DNA from: Ovis canadensis
Lineage: Eukaryota; Chordata; Mammalia; Artiodactyla; Bovidae
Assembly (NCBI RefSeq): GCF_042477335.2
Contig: NC_091255.1
Location: forward strand, 10,270,501-10,334,500
Length of the DNA stretch: 64,000 bases
Direction: 5' to 3'
In this document: positions 22,015 through 33,757 of the stretch, piece by piece
How positions within the stretch are numbered: the stretch's first letter is position 1
How the letters are laid out: every line of letters begins with the position of its first letter
Notes under the pieces: model-generated
The model's database searches: none
Told to the model about the DNA's origin: nothing
What the model saw: the letters and a program-made list of their open reading frames with translations, nothing else
Position numbers and translations under genes: made by a program

Positions 22015-23268
22015 TGCAAATTCATGTTGACTTCTTTGAAACTTCACAACTTGCAGGTTTATATATAGAGCACTTAAAATTATTTGTCTCCTGATGCCCA
22101 AATGGCTGCTGCCTTCCCTGGGTCTGTCATGCTAAATTTACTTTGTTTACCTTAATGCTAAATTTGCTTTTTGTATATATCTGTCTAGTTATCCATGTTG
22201 GGGAAAAACTAATCATACATAGTTATTATCTCAGATGTGTGCTAGCCAGGACATATTATACAGGCAATGGATTTTATCAGTTATACCCTATTTTACAATA
22301 TCACTTTATATGTGCTTTCAGCAATTGACTTAAAACAAACAGTGTTAAGATCATGAATGGTTATACTCTGTGACAACTCCACTAAGAAATTATCTTCACA
22401 TCCTAAACATTTACCAGATCACTGTGGTTTAAAGTAAAACTATAACTTTCCATATTGATAGGGAGAAAACATTTGGAAAATTGTAGTATGCTACATCTTA
22501 CAGGCTTGTGCCAGATATCTGGTTCAGCTGCCTACCATTGCTGTCTTCTTCTCATCATTGTGTGGGTGTCATTTTGGGTCAACAGTCCCCTCTACATATG
22601 AGTACAATAATGGGGCCCTTGTCAAGTGGAAAATATAAGTTCAAGAGTCAGTTTCATTCAGTTTTACTGCACATAAGCTAGTTAAATGTACTTGATAAGG
22701 GTCATTTTATCTAGGTTGGAGACAGTTCTTTAACTGAGGCCCATTTCAGCTGCATAATCTCCTGGTTGCAGGTCATGGGGCATCAGATCCTCATCCAAAG
22801 ATAAACTGCTGTGATTAGCCTCAGAAACAGAGTATTCTCTTAGGAATTCATCCAAACTTTACAATAATATAACAGAACAGCAAAGGGCCATCTGGGAAGT
22901 GAGTGTTAGGCAGCAAATACTGACCTCAGTTAACAAATCTAGAGTGTAATATCCATTGAAATATAATTATTTTCCCTCTAACATTACCCTCATTTTTACC
23001 CATGTGAGCACATTAAAGCTAATTTGCTTGCACATAGCCTTCTTTAAATTCACTGGGGTAGGACTTTTCATAAGGAATCTCAGACTGAACTTTAAAAAGG
23101 TCTTTCAAGGTCAGGAAAGCCACACTCAGGGCTTGTCAAGATTTTGACTTGTAGATTTGAGTGGATTTTTATTTATCTAGAGTCCCAAAATACTTTGAAA
23201 TTCTTGTGCCTGTAGGCAGATGGCATTACTTTTCTACCTGGTTAAGCTGCTGGGAATCTAAGAGGGAT
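22015..23268. other. No assigned feature (possible old ERV sequence)
   Basis: No coding frame with recognisable domains. The segment 22500-22830 (for example GGTTGCAGGTCATGGGGCAT) has the feel of an old LTR-retrotransposon internal region, but I cannot name a family. Treated as unassigned. Confidence 0.3.
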
Positions 23269-23269
23269 T

Positions 23270-23496
23270 CTGTGTGTGCATGCTAAGTCACTTCAGTCAT
23301 GCCCAACTCTGTGCAACCCAATGTACTGTAGCCTGCCAGGCTCCTCTGCCCATAGGATTCTCTAGCCAAGAATACTGGAATGAGTTGCCATGCTCTCTCC
23401 TCCAGAGAATCATCCCCATCCATGGATTGAACTCATGTCTCCTGCATCTCCTGCATTGCAGGTGGATTCTTTACCACTGAGCCATTGGGGAAGCCC
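23270..23496 (-). mobile_element. Bov-tA SINE, antisense
   Basis: In reverse complement it has the SINE head (GGGCTTCCCCAATGGCTCAG), a box B-like region and the BovB-related 3' part, ending with CTGAAGTGACTTAGCATGC. The + strand frame 23274-23480 is its shadow. Confidence 0.92.
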
Positions 23497-23499
23497 TTT

Positions 23500-24185
23500 A
23501 AATTCTACTTAAAAAGGTAAGATTTGAAGAGTTGCTGCAAATCATAGTTAGCTTAAGGGGAAAGGATTCCCTGTATCTGTAAAATAAATTAAAACCCAGT
23601 AACAGTTCAGATATTAACCCAAATTATAATATTTATCATTATCCAATCCTATGTAACTGATCTTTTCTGCTAACATTTTTGTGAAATCACAGTTTCTATT
23701 AGACTTTTTACAGTTCTTATCCCGTTCAGAAATATAATCTGAAAGTTATCAGAAACCAGCACTTGTCAAAAATTCTTTCTATATATCTTCTTGAAGATGA
23801 AGCACTTTTGTAAGGCATCAGCTAACCTGTCTATGAATGACAAAAGACTTACAAGGTTAAAGCTTGAATTAAAATGTTTTTGACAAAGAAATTTAACCAA
23901 GTTGCACTGACATACAATAATTTAAAACAACTGAACTTCATGACAGATAATATAATTTCTAGAATGTCTATATTAATGACATTTACCCATATGGTATAAA
24001 CTGAAGAGGCTTATCATTCATTTGACAAAGTTTCCTATATAATTTAACATAGAAAAAAAAATCCTAGTTTATTGCTTCTCTCTGAGTTGACTTAGGGGCT
24101 CTCAGAAATATTCTAAAGTTAGCTGGAGGTCAAACGAAGTTTAATTAAAGTTTGATAGGAAGTTTGCCAAAAATATCAAAAGGAT
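23500..24185. other. No recognised feature
   Basis: AT-rich sequence between a SINE and a BovB 3' end. No ORF of coding character, no simple repeat, no RNA gene seen. Confidence 0.45.
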
Positions 24186-24186
24186 T

Positions 24187-24360
24187 CTAAATCACTTGAG
24201 TCACTGAGTCATTTCTGACTCTTTGGGACCCTATGGACTGCAGGACGCCAAAATTCCCTGTCCACCAATAGTCCCTGGAGCTCACTCAAGCCCATGTACA
24301 CCAAGTCGGTGATGCTATACAACCATGTCATCCTCTGTCGTCCCCAGCTCTTTCTATCTT
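24187..24360 (-). mobile_element. BovB 3' end (part a)
   Basis: Antisense BovB 3' UTR, beginning with a degraded tail near 24187 (TCACTGAGTCATTTCTGACT). An L1 interrupts it at about 24371. The element continues from 25002 to 28487. Confidence 0.85.
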
Positions 24361-25011
24361 CATTCTTTTCTTTTTAATTTTAAATTTTTATTTTTACTTT
24401 ATTTTACTTTACAATACTGTATTGGTTTTTGCCATACATTGACATGAATCCACCACGGGTGTACATGAGTTCCCAAACATGAACCCCCCTCCCCCCTCCC
24501 ACCCCATATCATCTCTCTGGATCATCCCCGTGCACCAGCCCCAAGCATCCTGTATCCTGCATTGAACATAGACTGGCGATTCATTTCTTACATGATAGTA
24601 TACATGTTTTAACGCCATTCTCCCAAATCATCCCACCCTCTCTCTCTCCCTTAGAGTCCAAAAGTCCATTCTACACATCTGTGTCTCTTTTGCTGTCTCA
24701 CATACAGGGTCATCATTACCATCTTTCTAAATTCCATATATATGTGTTAGTATACTGTATTGGTGTTTTTCTTTCTGGCTTGCTTCACTCTGTATAATCG
24801 GCTCTAGTTTCATCCATCTCATTAGAAATGACTCAAATGTATTATTTTTAATGGCTTAGTAATACTCCATTGTGTATGTGTACCACAGCTTTCTTATCCA
24901 TTTATCTGCTGATGGACATCATCCAGGTTGTTTCCATGTCCTGGCTATTATAAACAGTGCTGCAATGAACATTGGGGTACGTGTGTCTCTTTCTATTCTG
25001 GCATTCCTTTC
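24361..25011 (-). mobile_element. Ruminant L1 with target-site duplication
   Basis: 5'-truncated antisense L1 (about 630 bp): A/T-rich tail from 24371, 3' UTR (GAACCCCCCTCCCCCCTCCC), ORF2 C-terminus, ending near 25001. Flanks match as CATTCTTTTC (24361-24370) and CATTCCTTTC (25002-25011), a 10-base target duplication with one mismatch. The target is the BovB 3' UTR. Confidence 0.88.
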
Positions 25012-28000
25012 AAGCATCAGAATCTTTTCCAATAAGTCAGTTCTTCACATTAAGTGGCTAAAGTATTGGAGTTTCAACTTTAGCATCAGTCCTTCCAATG
25101 AACATTCAGGACTGATTTCCTCTACAATGGATGGATTGGATCGTCTTGCAGTCCAAGGGACTCTCAAGAGTCTTCTCCAACACCACAGTTCAAAAGCATT
25201 AATTGTTCAGCGCTGAACTTTCTTTACAGTCCAACTCTTGCATCCATTTATGACTATTGGAGAAACTGTAGCTTTAATTGGACAGAGCTTTGTTGGTAAA
25301 GTAAATATATCTTTTTTTTTTTTTTAATATGCTTCATTGGGTGTTCATAACTTTTCTTCCAAGGAGTAAGCATCTTTTAATTTCATGGCTGAGGCACCAT
25401 CTGCAGGGATTTTGGAGCCCCCCAAAATAAAGTCTGTCACCATTTCCACTGTTTCCTCATCTACTTATCATGAAGTGATGGGTCCAAGTACCATGATCAT
25501 AGTTTCCTGAATACTGAATATTGGGTTTTAAGACAACATTTTTACTCTCTTCTTTCATTTTCATAAGATGCTCTTTAGTTCCTCTTCACATTCTGCCATA
25601 AGGTTGGTATCATCTGCATATTTGAGGTTATTGATATTTATCCTAGCAATCTTGATTCCAGCTTGTGTTTCTTCCAGCCCAGCATTTCTCATGATGTACT
25701 CTGCATAGAAGTTAAATAAGCAGGGGGACAATATACAGCCTTGATATACTCCTTTTCCTATTTGGAACCAGTTTGTTGTTCCATGTCCAGTTCGAACTGT
25801 TGCTTCCTGACCTGCATACAGCTTTCTCAAGAGGCAGGTCAGGTGGTCTGGTATTCACATCTCTTGAAGAATTTTCCACAGTTTATTGTGATGCACACAG
25901 TCAAAGACTTTGGCATAGTCAATAACCAGAAATAAATGTTCTTCTGGAAGTCTTTTCCTTTTTCCATGATTTAGCAGATGTTGGCAATCTGATGTCTGAT
26001 TTCTCTGCCTTTTCTAAAACCAACTTGAACATCTGGAAGTTCACGGCTCATGTATTGCTGAAGCCTGGCTTGGAGAATGTTTTGCATTACATTACTAGCA
26101 TGTGAAATGAGTGTAATTGTGCAGTAGTTCGAACATCCTTTGGGATTGCCTTTTTTTGAGACTGGAATAAAAACTGGCCTTTTCCAGTCCTGTCACCACT
26201 TCTGAGTTTTCCAAATTTACTGGCATATTGAGTGCAGCATTTTCACAGCAACATCTTTTAGGATTTGAAATAGCTCAACTGGAATTCCATTACCTCCACT
26301 AACTTTGTTCATAGTGATGTTTCCAAAGGCCCACTTGACTACACATTCGAGGATGTCTGGCTCTAGGTGAGTGATCATACCATTGTGATTTTCTGGGTCG
26401 TGAAGATCTTTTTCATATAGTTCTTCTGTGTATTCTTGCCACCTCTTCTTAATATCTTCTGCTTCTGTTAAGTCCATACCATTTCTGTCCTTTATTGAGC
26501 CCATCTTTTCATGAAATATTCCCTTGATACCTCTAACTTTGTTAAAGAGATCTATAGATTTCTTATTCAATAGATTTTCTCTATTTCTTTTCGCTGATCA
26601 CTGAAGAAGGCTTTCTTATCTCTCCATGCTATTCTTTGGAACTCTGTATTCAAAAGAGTATGTATTTCCTTGTCTCCTTTGCTTTTCACTTTTATTTTAT
26701 CAACTATTTTTAAGGCCTCCTCAGATTGCAATTTTACTTTTTTTGTTTTTCATTTCTTTTTCTTGGGGATCGTCTTTATCCCTGTCTCCTGTACAATTTC
26801 ATGGACCTCCATCCATAGTTCATCAGGGACTCTTTCAGATCTAGTCCCTTAAATCTATTTCTCACTTCCACTGTATAAATGTAAGGGATTTGATTGAGGT
26901 CAGACCTGAATGGTCTAGTGGTTTTGCCCACTTTCTTCAACTTAAGTCTGAATTTGGCAATAAGAAGTTCACGGTATGAGTCACAGTTGGCTCCTGGTCT
27001 TCTTTTGCAGACTGTATAGATCTTCTCTATCTTTGGCTGCAAAGAATATAATCAATCTGATTTTGGTATTGACTATCTGATGATGTCCATGTGTAGAGTC
27101 TTCTCTTGTGTTGTTGGAAAAGTGTGTTTGCTATGACCAGTGCGTTTTCTTGGCAAAACTCTATTAGCTTTTGCCCTGCTTCATTCTGTATTCCAACGCC
27201 AAATTTGCCTTTTACCCAGGTGTTTCTTGACTTCCTATTTTTTGCATTCCAGTCCCCTATAATGAAAAGAACATCTTTTGGGGTGCTAATTCTAGAAGGT
27301 CTTGTAGGTCTTCATGCAACTGTTCAACTTCAGATTCTTCAGCATTATTGGTCAGGGCATAGACTTGGATTACTGTGATATTGAATGGTTTGCCTTGGAA
27401 TCAAAGAGAGATCATTCTGTCATTTTTGAGATTGCTCCAAATATTTTATTTTGGACTCTTGTTGACTATGATGGCTACTCCATTTCTTCTAAGGGGTTCT
27501 TGCCCACAGTCATAGGTATATTCATCATCTGAGTTAAATTCACCCTTTCCAGTCCATTTTAGTTCACTGATTCCTAAAATGTAGACTCCATGCTTGGCAT
27601 CTCTTGTTTGACCACTTCCAATTTGCCTTGATTCATGGATATAACCTTCCAAGTTCCTATGCAATATTGCTCTTTACAGCATCAGACTTCGCCTCTATCA
27701 CCAGTCACATACACAACTGGGTGCTGTTTTCACCTTGCCTCCATCTCTTCATTCTTTCTGGGGTTATTTCTCCACCGATCCTCAGAAGCATATTGGGCAG
27801 CTACCGGCCTGGGGAGTTCATCTCTCAGTCTTTTATCTTTTTTATAATGCTCAGGGGATTCTCATGGCAAGAATACTGAAGTAGTTTGCCATTCTCTTCT
27901 CCAGTGGACCACATTTTGTCAGAACTCTCCACCTTGTCCTATCCATCTTGGGTGGCCCTCAGGGCATGGCTCATACTTTCACTGAGGTAGACAAGGCTGT

Positions 28001-28487
28001 GGTCCATGTGATAAGATTGGTTAGTTTTCTGTGACTGTGGTTTTCATCTGTCTGCCCTCTGATAAAGAAGGATAAGAGGCTTATGGAAGCTTCCTGATGG
28101 GAGAGACTGACTGAGGGGGAAATTGGGTCTTGTTCTGTTGGGCAGGGCCATGCTCAGTAAATAATTAATCCAATTTTCTGTTGATGGATGGAGCTGTGTT
28201 CCCTCCCTGATGTTGACCTGGGGCCAAACAATGGTGGAGATAATGAAGATAATGTCGAGCCCCTTTGAAAGATCCCATATATGTACTGCTACACTCACTG
28301 CCCCCAGCTCTGCAGTAGGGCACCATGGACCCATGCCTCCACTGGAGTCTCCTGGACACTCCCAGGCAAGTCTGTGTCAGTCTCTTCTAGGGTCATTGGA
28401 CCTTTCTCCTGGGCCCTAGTGCATACAAGGTTCTGTTTGTGGCCTCCAAGTGTCTATATGCCAGTCTTTTGTAAGTTCTGGTAGCTG
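25002..28487 (-). mobile_element. Near full-length BovB, antisense (part b)
   Basis: Continues from 24187. It contains RT (frame 25561-25830, LYAGQEATVRTGHGTTN), N-terminal RT/linker (26217-26570) and endonuclease/linker (26776-27042). Endonuclease N-terminus is at 27446-27664 (ELKWTGKGEFNSDDEYTYDC). The 5' UTR runs from about 27665 to 28040. At 28044-28487 the 5' end carries an extra leader. That leader is unlike the GC-rich array at 10316; it resembles the module at 8590-9400. Stops and frameshifts are scattered throughout. Confidence 0.88.
28044..28487 (-). repeat. BovB 5' leader of the alternative type
   Basis: On the minus strand this segment contains a GCCCAGGAGAAAGG block, then AGAAGAGACTGACACAGACT, then GTGTCCAGGAGACTCC, in the same order as the repeated blocks at 8865 and 9285. 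It then passes into the common BovB 5' UTR. The minus-strand frame 28044-28334 (96 aa) lies here and has no recognised domain; it is probably chance. Confidence 0.55.
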
Positions 28488-28492
28488 TTTAC

Positions 28493-28876
28493 TTCAGTCA
28501 CTCAGTCGTGTCTGACTCTGTGACAACATAAACCACAGTACACCAGGTCTCCTTGTCCATCACAAACTCCTGGAGTTTACCCAAACTCATGTCCATTGAG
28601 TCAGTGATCCCATCTAACCATCTGATCTGTCGCCCACTGCTCCTCCTGCCTTCAAACGTTCCCAACATCAAGGTCTTTACAAATCAGTCAGCTCTTCGCA
28701 TGAGGTGTCCAAAATATTGGAGGTTCAAGTCCAACATCAGTCCTTCCAATGAACACCCAGGACTGATCTCCTTTAGGATGGACTGTTTGGTCTCCTTGCA
28801 GCCCAAGGGACTCTCAAGCATCTTCTCCAATATCTATGTTCAAAAGCATCAATTCTTTGGTGCTTAGCTTTCTTTA
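28493..28876 (-). mobile_element. BovB 3' end (part a of second tandem copy)
   Basis: Antisense BovB 3' tail and UTR starting at about 28493, directly abutting the 5' end of the preceding BovB. A BovA2 SINE interrupts it at 28877 within GCTTAGCTTTCTTTA. Confidence 0.9.
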
Positions 28877-29144
28877 GGAGAAGGCAATGGCAACCCACTC
28901 AGGTACTTTTGCCTGGCAAATCCCATGGGCAGAGGAACCTGGTAGGCTGCACTCCATGGGGTCGCAAAGGACTGAGTGACTTCATTTTAGCTTTTTACTT
29001 TCATGCATTGGAGAAGGAAATGGCAACCCACTACAGTAATCTTGCCTGGAGAATCCCAGGGATGGGGGAGCCTGGTGGGCTGCTGTCTATGGGGTCACAC
29101 GGAATTGGACACGACTGAAACGACTTAGCAGCAGCAGCAGCAGC
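28877..29144 (+). mobile_element. BovA2 SINE with perfect 11-bp target-site duplication
   Basis: Two BovA-type monomers in tandem, each with an AATGGCAACCCACT... start and a ...GGACTGAGTGACTT or GGACACGACTGAAACGACTT end. An AGC tail follows at 29127-29147. Flanked by identical AGCTTTCTTTA at 28866-28876 and 29145-29155, which is a clean retrotransposition signature in the BovB host. Confidence 0.95.
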
Positions 29145-29147
29145 AGC
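29127..29147. repeat. (AGC)n SINE tail
   Basis: Seven AGC units forming the 3' tail of the BovA2 SINE; the minus-strand polyalanine run in frame 29031-29381 is its translation. Confidence 0.95.
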
Positions 29148-30597
29148 TTTCTTTATAGTCCAACTTTCACATCCATACATGACTACTGGAAAAATCATAG
29201 CCTTGACTAGACTGACCTTTGTTGACAAAGTAATGTCTCTGCTTTTTAATATGCTGTCTAGGTTGGTCATAACTTTCCTTCCAAGGAGTAAGTGTCCTTT
29301 AATTTCATGGCTGCAATCACCATCTGCAGTGACTTTGGACCCCAGAAAAATAAAGTCTGACACTGTTTCCATTGTTTCCATATCTATTTGCTATGAAAGG
29401 ATGGGACCGGAGGCCATGACCTTAGTTTTCTGAATGCTGAGCTTTAAGCCAACTTTTTCACTCTCCTCTTTCACTTTCATCAAGAGGCTCTTTACTTCTT
29501 CATTTTCTGCCATAAGGGTGGCGTCATCTGCATATCTGAGGTTATTGATATTTCTCCAGGCAATCTTGAATCCAGCTTGTGCTTCCTCCAGCCCAGCATT
29601 TCCCATGATGTACTTTGCATATAAGTTAACTAAGCAGGGTGGCAATATACAGCCTTGATATACTCCTTTTCCTATTTGGAATCAGTGTGTTGTTGCATGT
29701 TCAGTGTTAACTGTTGCTTCCTGACCTTCATACAGGTTTCTCAAGAGGCAGGTCAGGTGGTCTGGTATTCAAATCTCTTTCAGAATTTTCCACAGTTTAT
29801 TGTGATCCACTCATTCAAAGGCTTCAGAAGAGTCAATAAAGAAGATATAGATGTTTCCCTGGAACTCTCTTACTTTTTTCATGATATTTAAGAAGTTGGC
29901 AATTTGATCTCTGGTTCCTCTGCCTTTTCTAAAACCAGCTTGAACAGCTGGAAGTTCAAGTTCACTTATTGTTGAAGCCTGGCTTGGAGACTGTTGAGCA
30001 TTACTTTAGTAGCATGTGAGATAAGTGCAATTGTGCAGTAGCTTGAACCTTCTTTGACATTGCCTTTCTTTGGGATTGGAATGAAACTTACCTTTTCCAG
30101 TCCTGTGGCCACTGCTGAGTTTTCTAAATTTGCTGGCATATTGAGTGAAGCACTTTCAAAGCATCATACTTCAGAATTTGAATTGGCGCAACTGGAATTC
30201 CATCACCTCCACTAGCTTTGTTTGTAGTAATGCTTCCTAAGTCCCACTTGACTCCACATTCCAGGATATCTGGCTTTAGGTGAGTGATCAGACTATCGTG
30301 ATTATCTGGGTCATGAAGATCTTTTTTGTACAGTTCTTCTGCATAGTCTAGCCACCTCTTACTGATATCTTCTGCTTCTGTTAGGTCCATACCATTTCTG
30401 TCCTTTATTAGGCCTATATTTGCATGAAATATTCCCTGATGTCTCTAATTTTCTTGAAGAGATCTCTAGACTTTCCTATTCTATTGTTTTCCTCTAATTC
30501 TTTGCATTCATCGCTGAGGAAGGCTTTCTTATCGCTCCTTGCTATTCTTTACTACTCTGCTTTCAAATGGGTATATCTTTCCTTTCCTCCACTTGGA
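29145..30597 (-). mobile_element. BovB polymerase region (part b of second tandem copy)
   Basis: Continues from 28876. Minus-strand frames 29031-29381 (C-terminal domain), 29391-29645 (MAENEEVKSLLMKVKEESEK) and 30124-30390 (linker, MDLTEAEDISKRWLDYAEEL) are its remnants. It is interrupted at about 30597 by a sense BovB and resumes at 33745-33758. Confidence 0.9.
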
Positions 30598-31131
30598 CCA
30601 CAGCCTTGTCTAACTCAATGAAACCAAGCCATGCCTGGGGGCAACCCAAGATGGGCGGGTCATGGTGGAGAGGTCAGACAGAGCGTGGTCCACTGGAGAA
30701 GGGAATGGCAAGACACTTCAGTATTCTTGCCTTGAGAACCCCATGAACAGTAGGAAAACGCAAAATGATAGGATACCAAAAGAGGAACTCCCCAGGTCAG
30801 TAGGTGCCCAATATGCTACTGGAGATCAGTGGAGAAATAACTCCAGAAAGAATGAAGGAATGGAGCCAAAGCAATAATACCCAGTTGTGGGTGTGACTGG
30901 TGATAGAAGCAGGTCTGATGCTGTAAAGAGCAATATTGCATAGGAACCTGGAATGTCAGGTCCATGAATCAAGGCAAATTGGAAGTGGTCAAACAAGAGA
31001 TGGCAAGGGTGAACGTCGACATTCTAGGAATCAGCGAACTAAAATGGACTGGAATGGGTGAATTTAACTCAGATGACCATTATATCTACTACTGTGGCCA
31101 GGAATCCCTCAGATGAAAAGGAGTAGCCATC

Positions 31132-31542
31132 ATGGTCAACAAAAGAGTCCAAAATTCAGTACTTGGATGCAATCTCAAAAATGACAGAATGATCTCTGTT
31201 CATCTCCAAGGCAAACCATTCAATATCACAGTTATCCAAGTCTATGCCCCAACCAGTAACGCTGAAGAAACTGAAATTGAACAGCTTTATGAAGACCTAC
31301 AAGATCTTTTACAACTAACACCCAAAAAAGATGTCCTTTTCATTATAGGGGACTGGAATGCAAAAATAGGAATTCAAGAAACACCTGGAGTAACAGGCAA
31401 ATTTCCCCTTGGAATGCGGAATGAAGCAAGGCAAAGACTAACAGAGTTTTGCCAAGAAAATGCACTGGTCTTAGCAAACACCCTCTTCCAACAACACAAG
31501 AGAAGACTCTACACATGGACATCACCAGGTTGTCAACACTGA
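31132..31542 (+). pseudogene. BovB endonuclease fragment (136 aa)
   Basis: Open frame covering the middle of the apurinic/apyrimidinic-like endonuclease of BovB. Visible landmarks are VIQVYAPTSNAEETEIEQLY and the FIIGDWNAKIG motif, which carries catalytic-type Asp and Asn. Upstream residues are out of reach because of a TGA near 31113 (CAGATGAAAAGG where other copies have CTTAGAAGAAATGG). Downstream a stop at 31540-31542 (CAACACTGA) cuts it before the SDH motif. Inactive. Confidence 0.85.
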
Positions 31543-32028
31543 AATCAGACTGATTCTATTCTTTGCCGACAAAGATGGAGAAGCTCTAAACAGTCAACAA
31601 AAACAAGACCAGGATCTGACTGTGGCTCAGATCATGAACTCCTTATTGCCAAATTCAGACTTAAATTGAAAACCGCTATACCATTCAGGTATAACCTAAA
31701 TCAAATCCCTTATCATTATACAGTGGAAGTGAGAAATAGATTTAAGGGTCTAGATCTGATAGATAGAGTGCCTGATGAAATATGGAATGATGTTTGTGAC
31801 ATTGTACAGGAGACAGGGATCAAGACCATCCCCATGGAATAGAAATGCAAAAAAGCAAAATAGCTCTCTGGGGAGGCCTTACAAATAGCTGTTAAAGGAA
31901 GACAGGCAGAAAGTAAAGGATAAAAGGAAAGATATAAGCATCTGAATGCAGAGTTCCAAAGAATAGCAAGAAGAGATAAGAAAGCATTCTTCAGTGATCA
32001 ATGCAAAGAAATAGAGGAAAACAACAGA

Positions 32029-32805
32029 ATGAGAAAGACTAGAGATCTCTTTCAGGAAATTAGAGATACCAAGGGAACATTTCATGCAAAGATGGGCTCA
32101 ATAAAGGACAGAAATGGTATAGACCTAACAGAAGGAGATGATGTTAAGAAGAGGTGGCAAGAATACATGGAAGAACTTTACAAAAAAGATTTTCATGACC
32201 CAGATAATCATGATGATGTGATCACTAATCTAGAGCCAGACATCTTGGAAGGTGAAGTCAAGTGGGCCTTAGAAAGCATCACTATGAACAAAGCTAGTGG
32301 AGGTGATAGAATTCCAGTTGAGCTGTTTCAAATCCTGAAAGATGATGCTGTGAAAGTGCTGCACTCAATATGCCAGCAAATTTGGAAAACTCAGCAATGG
32401 CCACAGGACTGTAAAAGGTCAGTTTTCGTTCCAGTCCCAAAGAAAGGCAATGCCAAAGAATGCTCAAACTACCACACAATTACACTCATCTCACACACTA
32501 GGAAAGTAATGCTCAATGTTCTCCAAGCCAGACTTCAGCAATACGTGAACCGTGAACTCCCTGATGTTCAAGCTGGTTTTAGAATAGGCAGAGGAAGGAG
32601 AGATCAAATTGCCAACATCTGCTGGATCATGGAAAAAGGAAGAGAGTTCCAGAAAAACATCTATTTCTGCTTTATTGACTATGCCAAAGCCTTTCACTGT
32701 GTGGATCACAAAAAAACTGTGGATAATACTGAAAGAGATGGGAATACCAGACCACCTGGCCTGCCTCTTGAGAAATCTGCATGCAGGTCAGGAAACAACA
32801 GTTAG
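32029..32805 (+). pseudogene. BovB linker and N-terminal reverse transcriptase (258 aa)
   Basis: The longest open frame in the window. Residues about 1-100 are the endonuclease-RT linker (TEGDDVKKRWQEYMEELYKK, MNKASGGDRIPVELFQI). Residues about 120-230 are the RT fingers and motif A region (FVPVPKKGN, GFRIGRGRRDQIANICWI, FIDYAKAFHCVDH). A one-base A insertion in the CACAAAAAAACTGTGG run near 32707-32716 shifts the frame. The true continuation (YADDTTLMAESEEELKIL) is in the frame 32609-33073. The second Asp of AFDCVDH is His here. Not functional. Confidence 0.88.
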
Positions 32806-33757
32806 AACTGGACATGGAACAACAGACGTGTTCCAAATAGGAAAAGGAATACGTCAAGGCTGTATATTGTCACCCTGCTTATTTAACTTATATGCAGAGT
32901 ACATCATGAAAAAAGCTGGACTGGAAGAAACACAAGCTGGAATCAAGATTGCTGGGAGAAATATAAATAATCTCAGATATGCAGATGACACCACCCTTAT
33001 GGCAGAAAGTGAAGAGGAGCTAAAAATCCTCCTGATGAAAGTGAAAGTGGAAAAAGTGAAAAAGTTGGCTTAAAGCTCAACATTCAGAAAACCAAGATCA
33101 TGGCATCTGGTCCCATCACTTCATGGGAAATAGATGGGGAAACAGTGGAAACAGTGTCAGACTTTATTTTTTGGGCTCCAAAACCACTGCAGATGGTGAC
33201 TGCATCCATGAAATTAGAAGACACTTACTTTTTGGAAGAAAAGTTATGACCAACCTAGATAATATATTCAAAAACAGAGACTTGACTTTGCTGACTAAGG
33301 TCCGTCTAGTTAAGGCTATGGTTTTTCCTGTGGTCATGTATGGATGTGAGAGTTGGACTGTGAAGAAGGCTGAGCGCCGAAGAATTGATGCGTTTGAACT
33401 GTGGTGTTGAAGAAGACTCTTGAGAGTCCCTTGGACCGCAAGGCGATCCAATCAGTCCATTCTGAAGGAGATCAACCTTAGGATTTCTTTGGAGGGAATG
33501 ATGCTAAAGCTGAAACTCCAGTACTTTGGCCACCTCATGCGAAGAGTTGACTGATTGGAAAAGACTCTGATGCTGGGAGGGATTGGGGGCAAGAGGAGAA
33601 GGGGACGACAGAAGATGAGATGGCTGGATGGCATCACGGACTCGATGTACGTGAGTCTGAGTGAACTCCAGGAGATGGTGATGAACAAGGAGGCCTGGCG
33701 TGCTGCGATTCATGGGGTCGCAAGGAATCGAACATGACTGAGCGACTGAACTGAACT

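Larger units (their letters stand above)
30598..33757 (+). mobile_element. 5'-truncated sense BovB inserted into antisense BovB
   Basis: A 3.16-kb BovB starting in the 5' UTR (ACCACAGCCTTGTCTAACTC) and ending with GACTGAACTGAACTGAA near 33757. It contains a nearly complete endonuclease (frame 31132-31542 with GDWNAKIG and the end of the substrate-binding part) and linker/RT (32029-32805). The rest of RT is at 32609-33073 and the C-terminal domain at 33123-33410. Flanks TTTCCTTTCCTCC (before) and TTTTCTTTCCTCC (after) form a target duplication with one mismatch. It is one of the less decayed copies but still has several frame breaks. Confidence 0.93.

Noticed and set aside
28044-28334. 96-codon minus-strand frame as a small gene
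   Set aside because: It lies in the 5' leader of a BovB and shows no domain. Open length is not exceptional, and the leader blocks recur elsewhere without an open frame.
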